From NCBI RefSeq assembly GCF_002960625.1, contig NZ_POJH01000010.1, positions 25,032 through 89,031 on the forward strand: DNA of 64,000 nucleotides, written 5' to 3'. The notes under the pieces are model-generated. The model had not been told where the DNA came from. It saw only the letters and a program-made list of their open reading frames with translations, and ran no database searches. Shown here piece by piece: positions 1-11,601 of the stretch. The position numbers and the translations under genes were made by a program. The DNA is from Streptococcus suis (GTDB lineage Bacteria; Bacillota; Bacilli; Lactobacillales; Streptococcaceae). Position 1 is the first letter of the stretch; every line of letters begins with the position of its first letter.

Positions 1-415
1 TTACCTTGATACCTGTTTCCAAAATTTCGCTTGAAGTAGATAGTTCATCAAAAGCCGGTGCTTTCTTATGGATTGGCTCACGTTCAAAATCAGCTGGGAA
101 AGGCTCATCAAGGTCAATGGTATCTCCCAAGACATTGAAGACACGCCCCAAGGTTTCCTTACCGACTGGAACAGAGATGGGACGACCTGTATCGAGAACT
201 TCCATCCCACGTGTCAATCCATCCGTTGATTCCATGGCAATGGTCCGTACAACGCCATCACCAAGTTCCAAAGCAACTTCAAGCACAACTTTTTGCTTGG
301 AATCATCATTTTTATATACAACGAGTGCGTTGTTAATCTCAGGAAGTTTATCTTCTGCTGCAAACGCAACGTCTACAACTGGTCCGACAACCTGAGTAAT
401 TTTGCCTGAACTCAT
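1..415 (-). CDS. atpD: ATP synthase F1 subunit beta (N-terminal part)
   Basis: Beta subunit of the membrane F1Fo ATP synthase, whose alpha/beta interfaces carry the catalytic nucleotide sites. Only the first 138 codons are in the window; the gene runs off the left edge. The visible part starts [16 protein letters not shown], the N-terminal beta-barrel signature, and continues through [25 protein letters not shown]. The Walker A region lies outside. The ATG at 415 is chosen from this family start. It follows atpG after a 19-base gap in the same operon. Identification is firm from sequence and synteny. Confidence 0.97.
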   Translation of the reverse strand, partial: MSSGKITQVVGPVVDVAFAAEDKLPEINNALVVYKNDDSKQKVVLEVALELGDGVVRTIAMESTDGLTRGMEVLDTGRPISVPVGKETLGRVFNVLGDTIDLDEPFPADFEREPIHKKAPAFDELSTSSEILETGIKV

Positions 416-434
416 TCTATTTCCTCTATTTCTA

Positions 435-1313
435 TTACTCAAGGGCTGAGGCACCAGCTACAATCTCAGTAATTTCCTGAGTGATAGCTGCCTGACGAGC
501 CCTATTGTATTGAATTGTCAAATCATTAATGACATTCTTAGCATTATCCGTTGCTGTCTGCATGGCCGTCATACCAGCCGCATTTTCAGCAGTTTTGGCA
601 TCCAAAATCGCTCCGTAAATGGTGGATTCTGCATATTGGGTCAACAATTGCTCCAGAATGACTTCACGGTTTGGCTCTAATTCAAAAGTAGATGTATAAC
701 CATCTGCTTCATTATGGTCCAAATCCTCAACAGGAAGCATCTGCTGGACACGCACCTGACTGGTCAAACTATTGACATGGTGGTTATAACAAACATACAA
801 CTCATCAAAGAGTTCATTCTTATACATTTCAACAGACTTAGAAATGATTTTTTGAACCTCTTCAAAGCTTGGGTTGTCCGCTAAACCTCGCAATTCAAAG
901 ACAGGATTGATACCACGAGCACGGAAGAAATCAGCTCCCATGCTACCAATGGCAATAATTTCATACTCCTCTTTTGAGTCATGGTCCTGTTCAATCATGC
1001 CCATCACAGCCTTCAAAATACTGGAATTATATGAACCTTTTAATCCACTGTCCGATGTGATGACAATATAACCAGATTTTTGAACTGGACGGCGAATCAG
1101 CATTGGATTGCTCGTATCTGATGCCATCAATTCTCCACGCAAGAGGTCCGTTGTAATCTGACGAACCTTGCTAGCGTAGATTTGAAAGGATTGCGCTAAT
1201 TGCTCTGATTTGGCTAGTTTAGATGCCGAAACCATCTGCATGGCACCGGTGATTTGACTGGTTTTCTTAGTCGATGCAATTTTTGACTTGATTTCATTGA
1301 GAGAACCTGCCAT
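435..1313 (-). CDS. atpG: ATP synthase F1 subunit gamma
   Basis: Gamma subunit, the central rotor shaft of F1, coupling c-ring rotation to catalysis in the beta subunits. The protein begins [20 protein letters not shown] and contains the conserved [13 protein letters not shown]; the C-terminal end ([19 protein letters not shown]) forms the second half of the coiled-coil axle. Two ATGs are adjacent (1316 and 1313). The second is preferred because GGAG lies only 3 bases from the first but 6 from the second. About 292 residues, the normal length. It lies between atpA and atpD. Confidence 0.96.
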   Translation of the reverse strand: MAGSLNEIKSKIASTKKTSQITGAMQMVSASKLAKSEQLAQSFQIYASKVRQITTDLLRGELMASDTSNPMLIRRPVQKSGYIVITSDSGLKGSYNSSILKAVMGMIEQDHDSKEEYEIIAIGSMGADFFRARGINPVFELRGLADNPSFEEVQKIISKSVEMYKNELFDELYVCYNHHVNSLTSQVRVQQMLPVEDLDHNEADGYTSTFELEPNREVILEQLLTQYAESTIYGAILDAKTAENAAGMTAMQTATDNAKNVINDLTIQYNRARQAAITQEITEIVAGASALE

Positions 1314-1324
1314 CATTCACTCCT

Positions 1325-2827
1325 TTACTTAAAGACAGACTGGTCTTTGAAGGCTTGAATAGCAGCATTCAACTCATCTGTATCGGGAAGGTCTTTCGTC
1401 GTACGAATGACATCCAAAAGACTATCATAGTGCAAATCAAAATATGCGTATAGCTCTTCTTCAAATGCCAAAATGTCATCAATTGGCACTGAATCCAAGA
1501 AGCCATTTGTCAAAGCATATAAAATCAAGACCTGTTTTTCAACTGGAAGTGGCTTATGCAAGGGCTGTTTCAAAACTTCGACAGTACGACGACCACGGTT
1601 GAGTTTAGCCTGAGTAGCCGCATCCAAATCGGAACCAAATTGCGTAAAAGCTTCCAATTCACGATAAGATGCCAAGTCGATACGAAGGGTACCCGCAACC
1701 TTTTTCATAGCCTTGATTTGAGCCGAACCACCTACACGAGATACGGAAGAACCCGCATCAATGGCTGGACGGATACCAGAGTTGAACAAATCGTCCTTCA
1801 AGAAAATTTGTCCATCCGTGATTGAAATCACGTTAGTCGCTATATAGGCTGAAATATCACCTGCCTGGGTTTCGATAAATGGCAGAGCTGTAATCGATCC
1901 ACCACCTAACTCATCTGAAACCTTGGCTGATCGCTCAAGCAAGCGGCTGTGCAAGTAGAATACATCACCTGGGTAGGCTTCACGACCTGGAGGACGACGA
2001 AGCAAGAGGGACAATTCACGATAGGCAACCGCCTGTTTTGACAAATCATCGTAGACAATCAAAACGTGCTTGCCTTCATACATGAACTCTTCTGCCATGG
2101 CAACGCCGGCATAAGGAGCCAAGAATAGCAATGGAGAAGGTTGAGAAGCAGATGCCGTCACGACGATTGTGTAATCCAAGGCACCATATTGGCGAAGGGT
2201 TTCAACCTGCGTACGAACTGTTGATTCTTTCTGACCAATGGCAACGTAGATACAAATCATATCCTTGCCTTTTTGGTTGAGAATAGCATCAATGGCTACA
2301 GATGTCTTCCCTGTCTGACGGTCACCGATGATCAATTCACGCTGACCTCGACCAATTGGAACCAAGGCATCAATAGCCTTCAGACCAGTTTGCAGCGGCT
2401 CATTTACTGATTTCCGTTGCATAACACCTGGCGCTGGGTACTCGATTGGACGGGTTTTAGTCGTACGAATGTCACCAAGACCATCCACTGGTTGCCCAAG
2501 TGGATTGATGACACGACCAATCAAGGCTGAGCCAACTGGCACTTCCATGATTTTACCAGTCCGACGAACAACAGAACCCTCACGGATATCTGTAAATTCA
2601 CCAAGAATGATGATACCAACATCGTTGGTTTCTAAGTTTTGGGCCATACCAATGGTGCCATTTTCAAATACCAAAAGCTCTCCACTCATGGCATTGTCAA
2701 GACCTTGCGCACGGGCGATACCGTCACCAATGTAGGTTACGACACCAGTTTCTGTATAGTCAAAGTCAGGCTGAAAGCCTTCAATTTGTTGTTTTAGTAA
2801 AGCGCTAATTTCTTGTGCATTTATCAA
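1325..2827 (-). CDS. atpA: ATP synthase F1 subunit alpha
   Basis: Alpha subunit of F1, carrying the non-catalytic nucleotide sites and the arginine finger for the beta sites. At 500 residues it is full length. Visible motifs in order are the N-terminal barrel, the Walker A loop GDRQTGKT near residue 169, Walker B LIVYDD near 265, the [23 protein letters not shown] segment, and VSRVGGSAQ near 365, which holds the catalytic arginine. It sits between atpH and atpG. Assignment is secure. Confidence 0.98.
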   Translation of the reverse strand: MINAQEISALLKQQIEGFQPDFDYTETGVVTYIGDGIARAQGLDNAMSGELLVFENGTIGMAQNLETNDVGIIILGEFTDIREGSVVRRTGKIMEVPVGSALIGRVINPLGQPVDGLGDIRTTKTRPIEYPAPGVMQRKSVNEPLQTGLKAIDALVPIGRGQRELIIGDRQTGKTSVAIDAILNQKGKDMICIYVAIGQKESTVRTQVETLRQYGALDYTIVVTASASQPSPLLFLAPYAGVAMAEEFMYEGKHVLIVYDDLSKQAVAYRELSLLLRRPPGREAYPGDVFYLHSRLLERSAKVSDELGGGSITALPFIETQAGDISAYIATNVISITDGQIFLKDDLFNSGIRPAIDAGSSVSRVGGSAQIKAMKKVAGTLRIDLASYRELEAFTQFGSDLDAATQAKLNRGRRTVEVLKQPLHKPLPVEKQVLILYALTNGFLDSVPIDDILAFEEELYAYFDLHYDSLLDVIRTTKDLPDTDELNAAIQAFKDQSVFK

Positions 2828-2848
2828 AAGAACACCACTTTCTATTTT

Positions 2849-3382
2849 CTAAAGTTTTTTTCTAACATCCTTCAATTGTGTCCGAACACTTGCATCGATG
2901 ACCTTGTGGTTAACACTCACAATGAAACCACCAAGTAGACTTTGGTCTAATTCTTCGATGATAGTTCGTACACGCAAGGAGAATCGTTCTTCCACTAACT
3001 GACGTAGTCGATCTTTTTGCACCTCAGTCAAGGGATAAACGGAAACCACATGGGCTTCAAATTCATTTTTAAATTTACTGATTTGTAAACGGACACGCTC
3101 TAGTGTTTCCAGTAGCAAGTCTGCATGCCCATCACGAATAATATCCTCAATCAAATCATTGATTTGCCAGAAACTTGATTGGCGAACGGTTCGTACGAAT
3201 GCAGCTTTTTCCTCTCTTGATACCGTAGCAGACAACAAAAGACGATTAAGCTTGCTATCATGGATAATCGTAATCAATTCAGAAAGCTGGTCATACATTT
3301 CCCAAATTTCTGCATGATCACTGACTTTTTCAACAAATGATAGAGCGTATTTTTGCACAAGGGCATTTTCTCTAGCGTTCAT
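2849..3382 (-). CDS. atpH: ATP synthase F1 subunit delta
   Basis: Delta subunit, part of the peripheral stalk that holds the alpha3beta3 head against the b subunits. The protein has 177 residues, normal for the family. The C-terminal pattern [30 protein letters not shown] is the usual delta signature (LIGGxxIxxGxxxxDxSxxxxL type). It directly abuts atpF (atpF ends at 3383, this starts at 3382), so the two are probably translationally coupled. Sequence similarity in this subunit is weak across families, but position and the C-terminal motif make the call firm. Confidence 0.95.
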   Translation of the reverse strand: MNARENALVQKYALSFVEKVSDHAEIWEMYDQLSELITIIHDSKLNRLLLSATVSREEKAAFVRTVRQSSFWQINDLIEDIIRDGHADLLLETLERVRLQISKFKNEFEAHVVSVYPLTEVQKDRLRQLVEERFSLRVRTIIEELDQSLLGGFIVSVNHKVIDASVRTQLKDVRKKL

Positions 3383-3889
3383 CTACTTTTCTCCCAGCTT
3401 ATCCAAATAACGATCAATCAAATTGCTGTGGGCTGCCTGGTCTAGGTCTTCTAAAATGATTTTACCTGCCAAATCAACAGCTAATTCAGCGACTTGAACA
3501 CGCAAGTTTTCTTGGGCTTCACGCTTCTCAGCTTCGATTTCCATCTGCGCTTTTTGTTTCAAGCCTTGGATTTCAACTTCTGCCTGTTCAAGAAGTCGTT
3601 TTTTCTCTAGTTTCGCTCGCTCAATAGCGTCTTGAATGATTTTTTGTCCTTCAACACGACCTTGAACCAATTCCTGTTCCCGTTGTTGAACCAGGTTTGA
3701 AGCAGCAGTTAATTTTTCTTCTGCTGCATCAATATCATTGGCAATCTTATTGGCACGTTCTTCAAAAATACCTGTAATTCGGTCCCAAGCGAATACACGA
3801 ATAAGGATAATCAATATCGCAAAAGAAGCCGTTACGAGAATAAAGTTTCCAAGAACAGTGCTAGATTGCATTGCTAAAATTGTTGCCAT
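3383..3889 (-). CDS. atpF: ATP synthase Fo subunit b
   Basis: Subunit b, the peripheral-stalk dimer linking Fo to F1. The 168-residue protein has one N-terminal transmembrane helix (about residues 12-32, LGNFILVTASFAILIILI) followed by a long charged helix rich in E, K, Q and A (about 45-150) that would form the stalk coiled coil. Only one b-type gene is present, as is usual in streptococci (no b' duplication). It lies between atpB and atpH in the same transcript. Confidence 0.96.
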   Translation of the reverse strand: MATILAMQSSTVLGNFILVTASFAILIILIRVFAWDRITGIFEERANKIANDIDAAEEKLTAASNLVQQREQELVQGRVEGQKIIQDAIERAKLEKKRLLEQAEVEIQGLKQKAQMEIEAEKREAQENLRVQVAELAVDLAGKIILEDLDQAAHSNLIDRYLDKLGEK

Positions 3890-3906
3890 ATTTTTCTTTC
3901 CCTTTC

Positions 3907-4623
3907 TTACTCACCATGACCGTGGATTTTTTTGTTCAAGTACATGGATACCAGCATGACAAATACATAGCCTTGCAAACATGAAATGAAGACAGAGAAG
4001 CCTGTCCAGACAATGTTTAGTGCAAATGCAACTGGATAAGCTACTGCACTTTGTTGCGATAGCTGTAAAAGAAGTGAAACCAAAACCTCACCTGCGTAAA
4101 TATTACCGTACAAGCGCAAGGCAAGTGAAGCAAGGTTGGTAATTTCTTCTAAAATGTTCATCGGAGTCATTGCCAAAGGGGTCACAAAATCTTTCAGATA
4201 TTGCTTAACCCCTCTACGGCGCATACCTTCGACATGACAAAAAACAGTTGCAATGGCTGCTAGTCCAAAATCGTAGGCCATGTTGGCTGTCGGAGATGTC
4301 CACAAATTATGACCTTCTGCTGTTTCCAACTTGGTCATCAAACCCAAGTTATTTGCTACCAAAAGAAAGGTGAAGACTGTGAAGAAGAACAAGGCGTACC
4401 TTCTAGCATCTTCATCTCCAAGATTTCCCTTAGTGAAATTGATGGTCAATTCGTACACGTACTCCAAAACATTCTGTTTTCCTTTTGGCTTCAGTTCCAT
4501 TCGGCGACTAGCCCAAAAAACAAGTAAGAAAATAACGGAAATGGTTATGATAGAAACCAATACCATGGTCAGGTCAAAGGTTACGGGACCAAGGGTAAGG
4601 GTTGGACTTAAATGTTCTTCCAA
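3907..4623 (-). CDS. atpB: ATP synthase Fo subunit a
   Basis: Subunit a forms the proton half-channels beside the c ring. The 238-residue protein is strongly hydrophobic with five or six membrane helices. The segment [19 protein letters not shown] carries the invariant arginine that faces the c-ring carboxylate. It follows atpE and precedes atpF, the c-a-b order characteristic of streptococci rather than the a-c-b order of Bacillus. Confidence 0.97.
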   Translation of the reverse strand: MEEHLSPTLTLGPVTFDLTMVLVSIITISVIFLLVFWASRRMELKPKGKQNVLEYVYELTINFTKGNLGDEDARRYALFFFTVFTFLLVANNLGLMTKLETAEGHNLWTSPTANMAYDFGLAAIATVFCHVEGMRRRGVKQYLKDFVTPLAMTPMNILEEITNLASLALRLYGNIYAGEVLVSLLLQLSQQSAVAYPVAFALNIVWTGFSVFISCLQGYVFVMLVSMYLNKKIHGHGE

Positions 4624-4659
4624 TGGAGGTTCCCCCCTTTTCTATTTCTCTATTTTCTA

Positions 4660-4860
4660 CTATTTCAAGACAAACATCATAGCCAAGGTTACGAAGAACG
4701 TTCCCTCGATAAAGGCAACCCCCAAGAATACACCAGCCATTAACTTGCTTTGCATTTCTGGTTGACGTGCAGTCGAACTAAGGTAAGAAGCTACCAACAG
4801 TCCTTCACCAATACTTACACCAAGACAGGCCAAACCTAAAGCCAACGCGCCTAAATTCAT
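4660..4860 (-). CDS. atpE: ATP synthase Fo subunit c
   Basis: Subunit c, the hairpin proteolipid forming the rotor ring. The 66-residue protein has two membrane helices around a polar loop (ARQPEM) and the ion-binding glutamate in FLGVAFIEGTFF in helix 2. AGGAG sits 8 bases upstream of the ATG. It is the first gene of the operon, with a strong promoter 35-63 bases upstream. No atpI precedes it. The short length is typical of streptococcal c subunits. Confidence 0.97.
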   Translation of the reverse strand: MNLGALALGLACLGVSIGEGLLVASYLSSTARQPEMQSKLMAGVFLGVAFIEGTFFVTLAMMFVLK

Positions 4861-4894
4861 AACGAATTCTCCTTTTAAAATTTAATACCATGTA

Positions 4895-4923
4895 AGGATA
4901 CTCCTAAAACATCTATTTGTCAA
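4895..4923 (-). promoter_or_regulatory. Promoter of the atp operon
   Basis: On the minus strand TTGACA (4918-4923) and TATCCT (4895-4900) are separated by exactly 17 bases, placing the start about 30 bases before atpE. A degenerate cre-like sequence (TTAAACGCTTTCA on the minus strand, about 4938-4950) lies just upstream of the -35. Catabolite control is only a suggestion. Confidence 0.8.
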
Positions 4924-4959
4924 GAAAATACCGCCTTTGAAAGCGTTTAATTCGCTATT

Positions 4960-4993
4960 GAAATAGAAAAAGAAAAGACCTGCTGTCTTTTCT
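4960..4993 (-). terminator. Terminator of the ligA/lipid kinase transcript
   Basis: Nine-base-pair stem AGAAAAGAC / GTCTTTTCT (4971-4979, 4985-4993) with a 5-base loop, followed on the minus strand by TTTTCTATTTC. It lies just after the stop of the lipid kinase gene and separates it from the atp promoter. Confidence 0.8.
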
Positions 4994-4999
4994 TCCTAT

Positions 5000-6040
5000 T
5001 TATATAGCAGAATCTATATGACTACTTTCTTCAATGAAACGTTTGGCCATATTTTCTCGATCGACCTGCTCCGTATCCAAGGTAATAGCCTCATCTGAAA
5101 CCAAATCCGTATCCGCAAAAAATTCAATATGATTTTGAAGATTGTACAATTCAACTGGCGCATCTCCACCAAACTCTCCATCAAGATTGAGAAGAAGGCG
5201 GCTGTCGGAACTAAGGTTTTCGATAGATAAAGACCTTGTCTTGATATACTCAATTAAATCACTCTCGATATGCTTCCCACCATCTAAAACTTGACCAATT
5301 AACTGAAGGATTTCAAAGAGATTGCCTGTTTTTACCATTATCAGGGTAAAATTCCCATCATCCAACTTGGCATCTGGAACAATTTGCTCAAAACCACCAA
5401 TAGAATTAGTTAAGGCGACAAATATCATGGAAATGGACCCTTCAAATACTCCCCCATCGTGCGTCACTCGTACAGGTGTAAATTGGACTTGTGGCAAAAG
5501 CTCCGCCCCCTTAACCACATAAGCCAAATAGCCAAACATGGTTTTGAGCTGACTTGGCACACTGTAGGTCAATTCTGTCAGAGTTCCTGCGGCAGCGATG
5601 TTAATGAAGTAATGTTCTTGATAAAGTCCATTTTTTTCATTCTTTGCCAAGCCAATATCCATCAAAATCGTCTGGTTTTTCCCAATCAGCTTGGCTGCTT
5701 CAATCGGGTTGCCACGAGGGACCTTGAGAGCACGCGCATAGTCATTGGTCGTTCCTGTTGGAATAATAGCCATCTTTGGTCTATTTTCAAGGGGAGCAAT
5801 GCCGTTGACCACTTCATTGATGGTCCCATCTCCTCCTGCTGCGATGACTAGGTCAAAGCCCGCCTCCGCTGCTCTTTTCGCCTCATTCTTAGCAGAATCT
5901 TTTGCGGCCGTTGTCTGAAAAGCAGATGTTTCATAACCGAAACCTTCTAAAATTTCAAGTACGTCTGCCACATTTTTTTTCATGATTTCCTGACCTGAGG
6001 TAGGATTGTAAATCAATCTTGCTCGTTTGCGTTCTTCCAT
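5000..6040 (-). CDS. Diacylglycerol kinase family lipid kinase (DgkB/YegS type)
   Basis: Soluble lipid kinase of the DAGK catalytic-domain family, which in Gram-positives recycles diacylglycerol from lipoteichoic acid synthesis into phosphatidic acid. It has 346 residues. The N-terminal IYNPTSGQ and the nucleotide-binding GGDGTINEVVNG (69-80) with PTGTTNDYARAL following are the family hallmarks; the C-terminal sandwich carries LDDGNFTLIMVK and LLLNLDGEFGGDAPVE. It lies 10 bases downstream of ligA, so it is probably cotranscribed, and ends at a clear terminator. The exact substrate is inferred from DgkB and could be another lipid. Confidence 0.88.
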   Translation of the reverse strand: MEERKRARLIYNPTSGQEIMKKNVADVLEILEGFGYETSAFQTTAAKDSAKNEAKRAAEAGFDLVIAAGGDGTINEVVNGIAPLENRPKMAIIPTGTTNDYARALKVPRGNPIEAAKLIGKNQTILMDIGLAKNEKNGLYQEHYFINIAAAGTLTELTYSVPSQLKTMFGYLAYVVKGAELLPQVQFTPVRVTHDGGVFEGSISMIFVALTNSIGGFEQIVPDAKLDDGNFTLIMVKTGNLFEILQLIGQVLDGGKHIESDLIEYIKTRSLSIENLSSDSRLLLNLDGEFGGDAPVELYNLQNHIEFFADTDLVSDEAITLDTEQVDRENMAKRFIEESSHIDSAI

Positions 6041-6050
6041 ATCCTATTCC

Positions 6051-8060
<2,010 letters not shown>

Positions 8061-8100
8061 TTAGGTTAGGAAATTTTAGATACATTTGAGCAAAAAAGGG

Positions 8101-8106
8101 TATAAT
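8101..8106 (+). promoter_or_regulatory. -10 element of the small ORF/permease operon
   Basis: A perfect TATAAT at 8101-8106 gives a leader of about 25 bases before the 45-codon ORF and its GGGAGGTG ribosome binding site. The -35 is poor (TTAGAT at about 8076 with a long spacer). Confidence 0.55.
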
Positions 8107-8134
8107 AGATATATAAAATTTTGGGAGGTGCCTC

Positions 8135-8272
8135 ATGGCTATTACATATAAACGACAAGACGATTTGGAAAAAATGCTGGAAGAATTTGCATCCTTTGAC
8201 AAACTCGAAGAAGTTGAGTTTCCAGACCCAACAAACACTGAAAAAAATAAGCAGAAAGTTGACGATAAGTAA
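8135..8272 (+). CDS. Small acidic protein, 45 residues, upstream of permease
   Basis: An ATG preceded by GGGAGGTGCCTC opens a 45-codon ORF beginning MAITYKRQDDLEKMLEEF. The product is highly charged with mainly acidic character and ends in a polar tail rich in K, D and E; no signal or membrane segment is visible. It stops two bases before the permease ATG, so translational coupling is likely. It resembles short streptococcal proteins that I recall under the name SPJ_0845 family, but I cannot confirm this. No function is assigned. The TATAAT and ribosome binding site argue that it is real. Confidence 0.75.
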   Translation: MAITYKRQDDLEKMLEEFASFDKLEEVEFPDPTNTEKNKQKVDDK

Positions 8273-8274
8273 GG

Positions 8275-9180
8275 ATGTTTGGATTTGAGCAACTGCCCTC
8301 TTCTGTTTTACAGGCGGGGGCTATTTTCCTGTCAATTATCATTGAAGCCCTGCCCTTTGTTCTGATAGGTGCAGTTATTTCTGGTTTCATTGAGGTCTTT
8401 ATCACACCTGAAAAGGTGGTCAGATTTCTACCTAAGAATACCTTTTTAGCCATCCTCTTCGGGACCTTTCTGGGCTTTGTGTTTCCTTCTTGCGAATGTG
8501 GGATAGTCCCTATTGTGAATAGGCTCTTAGAAAAAAAGGTGCCTAGCTATACTGCTATTCCATTTCTAGTGACGGCTCCCCTTATCAATCCCATTGTCCT
8601 TTTTGCAACCTATACTGCGTTTGGAAATTCTTGGCTCCTTGCCACCTATCGTGTTCTAGGATCTATCTTGGTCGCACTCGTCCTTGGTCTGGTTCTTGGC
8701 TTTTTGGACAAAGAACCGATTAAAAACCAACAGACTACCTGCCAACCGACTCATGATTTTTCAGATAAAACCAACTGGCAAAAAGTCGGACTAGCTTTTA
8801 TTCATGCCATTGATGAATTTTTCGATACAGGTCGATACTTGGTCTTTGGTTGCCTCTTTGCTAGTTTAGTACAGGTCTATGTTCCAACAGCTATCTTGAC
8901 TTCGATTGCTCACAGCCCTCTATCAGCTATCTTGCTCATGATGGGACTTGCCTTTCTGCTCTCCCTTTGTTCTGAAGCAGATGCCTTTATCGGTGCATCT
9001 TTTCTATCCAGCTTTGGTCTAGCTCCCGTCATGGCCTTCCTTGTCATTGGACCAATGGTAGATGTCAAAAATCTGCTCATGATGAAGCGTTACTTCACAG
9101 GTAAATTTATTCTGAGCTTCGTTACTATTACTTTCCTGGTTATCCTTGGCTACTGCATCATTCTAGGAGGGCTTGTATGA
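8275..9180 (+). CDS. Permease, ArsP-1/DUF318 family
   Basis: Integral membrane protein of the ArsP_1 (PF03773) permease family, related to arsenite/organoarsenical and metal-stress permeases. It has 301 residues and about eight hydrophobic segments in two related halves. The first half carries the conserved cysteine motif FPSCECGIVPI (about residues 65-75) and the second SLCSEADAFIGA. The ATG follows the small upstream ORF by two bases with only a weak ribosome binding site, so coupled translation is likely. Its stop overlaps the next start (ATGA). The substrate is unknown. Confidence 0.85.
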   Translation: MFGFEQLPSSVLQAGAIFLSIIIEALPFVLIGAVISGFIEVFITPEKVVRFLPKNTFLAILFGTFLGFVFPSCECGIVPIVNRLLEKKVPSYTAIPFLVTAPLINPIVLFATYTAFGNSWLLATYRVLGSILVALVLGLVLGFLDKEPIKNQQTTCQPTHDFSDKTNWQKVGLAFIHAIDEFFDTGRYLVFGCLFASLVQVYVPTAILTSIAHSPLSAILLMMGLAFLLSLCSEADAFIGASFLSSFGLAPVMAFLVIGPMVDVKNLLMMKRYFTGKFILSFVTITFLVILGYCIILGGLV

Positions 9181-9992
9181 TTCGATTTTTAATTCTCGCA
9201 GCTTATTTTGAAATGACTATGTACCTCTATGTATCAGGCAAACTAGACCAGTATATCAATCTGCACTACACCTATCTAGCCTATCTGTCTATGATACTTT
9301 CCTTTATCCTAGCCATAGTTCAACTCTATGTCTGGGTAAAAAACATTGAAACACATAGTCATTTGACAAAAAAATCAGCCAAATTTGCTAGTATGTTTCT
9401 CCTAATCCTCCCGCTTACAGTTGCCTGGCTCTTTCCAACAGTTAGCTTAGATGCTACTTCTGTGGCGGCTAAAGGCTATCATTTCCCCCTAGCTGCTGAA
9501 AATGACACAGCTACTCAGGCTCAGGAGGGGACCAGCGTCCAATACCTCAAGCCTGATACATCCATCTATTTTACAAAGTCAATTTACCAATCTGAGATGC
9601 GCGCAATAGCAGACCACTATTTAGCTCAAGATGAAATAGAGGTGACAAGTGATAATTACATGGAGGTCATGGAGGCAATCTATGACTATCCCAATGAATT
9701 TGCCGGTAAAACAATTGAAATGGTCGGTTTCGTTTATAATGACCCAGACAAGACTGACCAGCAATTTCTCTTCCGTTTTGGTATTATTCATTGTATCGCC
9801 GATTCTGGTGTCTATGGTCTACTCTCTACAGGAGCTTCTCAGACTTTTCCTGACAACAGCTGGGTCAAGGCCAGTGGAAAAATTAAGATTGCTTACCATC
9901 ATTCCTTAAAACAAAGCCTGCCGACACTGGAACTGGAGCAAATAGAAGAAATCCAGCAACCTGAAAATCCCTACGTTTATAGAGTATTTTAG
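9177..9992 (+). CDS. TIGR03943-type permease partner protein (YcgQ-like)
   Basis: Partner of the preceding permease, of the TIGR03943/DUF1980 type that almost always follows an ArsP_1 gene. The N-terminal part has two membrane helices (residues about 3-20 and 33-52) and a third near 75-95. The large C-terminal part is predicted extracytoplasmic and has the conserved FRFGIIHCIADSGVYGLL around residue 200, then a small barrel-like segment (SWVKASGKI). It overlaps the permease stop by four bases. The pair probably forms one transporter; its cargo is unknown. Confidence 0.82.
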   Translation: MIRFLILAAYFEMTMYLYVSGKLDQYINLHYTYLAYLSMILSFILAIVQLYVWVKNIETHSHLTKKSAKFASMFLLILPLTVAWLFPTVSLDATSVAAKGYHFPLAAENDTATQAQEGTSVQYLKPDTSIYFTKSIYQSEMRAIADHYLAQDEIEVTSDNYMEVMEAIYDYPNEFAGKTIEMVGFVYNDPDKTDQQFLFRFGIIHCIADSGVYGLLSTGASQTFPDNSWVKASGKIKIAYHHSLKQSLPTLELEQIEEIQQPENPYVYRVF

Positions 9993-10009
9993 AAAAATGA
10001 AGTCATAAA

Positions 10010-10038
10010 GTGAATTTTCTGACAATTTATGCTATAAT
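10010..10038 (+). promoter_or_regulatory. zwf promoter with CodY box
   Basis: Extended -10 TGCTATAAT (10030-10038) ahead of zwf. AATTTTCTGACAATT at 10013-10027 matches the CodY consensus AATTTTCWGAAAATT at 14 of 15 positions and fills the region just upstream of the -10. Repression of zwf by CodY is inferred from position. Confidence 0.65.
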
Positions 10039-10071
10039 GAGATTTATACTCAATAGAATAGGAAAGAATTT

Positions 10072-11559
10072 ATGTCATCACATGTATTGTTTACCATTTT
10101 TGGTGCTAGTGGCGACTTAGCCAAACGCAAGCTATATCCATCACTTTTCCGTCTGTACAAGGCGGGACATATCAAAGAAAACTTTGCTGTTATTGGAACA
10201 GCTCGCAGACCCTGGACCAAGGAATTTTTTGAGCAAACTGTCATTGAATCACTAGGAGATTTGCCCGACACACCACGTCAGGCTCATGAATTTGCAAGTC
10301 ATTTCTACTACCAAAGCCATGATGTCAACGATACGGAGCATTATGTAGCCCTTCGAAAATTACAAGATGACTTGTGTGAAAAGTACGATACCCAACACAA
10401 CAAGGTCTTCTTCTTATCCATGGCACCTGAATTCTTCGGAACCATTGCCAAACACCTCAAGTCTGAGAAGATCGTTGACGGACAAGGTTTTGAGCGTTTG
10501 ATTATCGAAAAACCTTTTGGAACAAGCCTTGCAACTGCAAGCAAACTCAATGATGAATTGGCTGCTGCCTTCGAGGAAGACCAAATCTACCGTATCGACC
10601 ATTATCTTGGTAAGGAAATGGTGCAAAACATCTTCGCTGTCCGCTTTGCCAATATTATATTTGAACATATCTGGAACCGCGATTACATTGACAATGTCCA
10701 AATCACTTTCGCTGAGGCGATTGGGGTTGAGGACCGTGGTGGCTACTACGATAACTCTGGTGCTTTAAAAGATATGGTTCAAAACCATGCACTTCAAGTC
10801 CTTTCTCTCTTGGCAATGGATAAGCCAGCCAGCTTCAAAGAGGAAGATGTCCGTGCGGAGAAAATCAAGGTCTTCCAACACCTTCGTCAGCCTTCTGATG
10901 AGGACCTCAAACGCAACTTCATCCGTGGTCAATATGCAGCAGGTTCCATCGACGGAAAAGACTATGTTAGCTACTTGGATGAACCAAATATTGCCGAAGG
11001 TTCTCAGACAGAAACCTTTGCAGGAGGTGTCTTCTTCGTTGATACTGACCGTTTCCGTGATGTACCTTTCTTCTTCCGTACAGGTAAACGCCTGACAGAA
11101 AAGGGCACGCGCGTGACCATCACTTTCAAACACGCGGAAGATATTTTTGGACAACCTTCCGAGGCCAACGTATTGACCATCTTCATCCAACCAACAGAAG
11201 GCTTTATGCTCTCTATCAATGGTAAGGAAGTTGGTTCCCACTTCGCTCTTACTCCTGCCAAACTCAACTTCCGCCACAATGCAACGGCACTTGGTAATTC
11301 ACCTGAAGCCTACGAGAAACTATTTTTCGATGTGCTAAATGGTGATTCTACCAACTTTAGCCATTGGGAAGAAGTTAAGGCAAGCTGGAGCTTGATTGAC
11401 CGCATTGTTGATTTGTGGGCAAGCAACCAAGTCCCACTCCACACCTATCCAGCTGGAAGCATGGGACCACAAGCAGCCTTTGATTTGCTAGAAAGCTACG
11501 GTTGTAAGTGGGTATGGACTCCGGATGTCTGGTACCGTGAACGTGGCTTATTGAAATAA
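10072..11559 (+). CDS. zwf: Glucose-6-phosphate 1-dehydrogenase
   Basis: Oxidises glucose 6-phosphate to 6-phosphogluconolactone with NADP+, the entry to the oxidative pentose phosphate pathway. The 495-residue protein shows the dinucleotide fold GASGDLAKRKLYPSL (11-25), EKPFG (146-150), the substrate signature RIDHYLGKE (174-182) and DNSGALKDMVQNHALQ near 230 with the catalytic histidine. AGGAAAG precedes the ATG. It is followed by a strong terminator, so transcription is largely monocistronic. The promoter carries a CodY-like box. Confidence 0.98.
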   Translation: MSSHVLFTIFGASGDLAKRKLYPSLFRLYKAGHIKENFAVIGTARRPWTKEFFEQTVIESLGDLPDTPRQAHEFASHFYYQSHDVNDTEHYVALRKLQDDLCEKYDTQHNKVFFLSMAPEFFGTIAKHLKSEKIVDGQGFERLIIEKPFGTSLATASKLNDELAAAFEEDQIYRIDHYLGKEMVQNIFAVRFANIIFEHIWNRDYIDNVQITFAEAIGVEDRGGYYDNSGALKDMVQNHALQVLSLLAMDKPASFKEEDVRAEKIKVFQHLRQPSDEDLKRNFIRGQYAAGSIDGKDYVSYLDEPNIAEGSQTETFAGGVFFVDTDRFRDVPFFFRTGKRLTEKGTRVTITFKHAEDIFGQPSEANVLTIFIQPTEGFMLSINGKEVGSHFALTPAKLNFRHNATALGNSPEAYEKLFFDVLNGDSTNFSHWEEVKASWSLIDRIVDLWASNQVPLHTYPAGSMGPQAAFDLLESYGCKWVWTPDVWYRERGLLK

Positions 11560-11564
11560 AATAG

Positions 11565-11590
11565 AAAAACTGGAGCAATCCAGTTTTTTT
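11565..11590 (+). terminator. zwf terminator
   Basis: Ten-base stem AAAAACTGGA / TCCAGTTTTT (11565-11574, 11579-11588) with a GCAA tetraloop and further Ts, directly after the zwf stop and before the next gene. Confidence 0.9.
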
Positions 11591-11601
11591 GGGAGATATT
11601 T

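Noticed and set aside
4938..4950. cre site upstream of the atp promoter
   Set aside because: Core resembles cre but two conserved positions at one end are lost; kept only as a remark in the promoter entry.
10765..11277. 170-codon minus-strand ORF opposite zwf
   Set aside because: Antisense shadow of a conserved enzyme.
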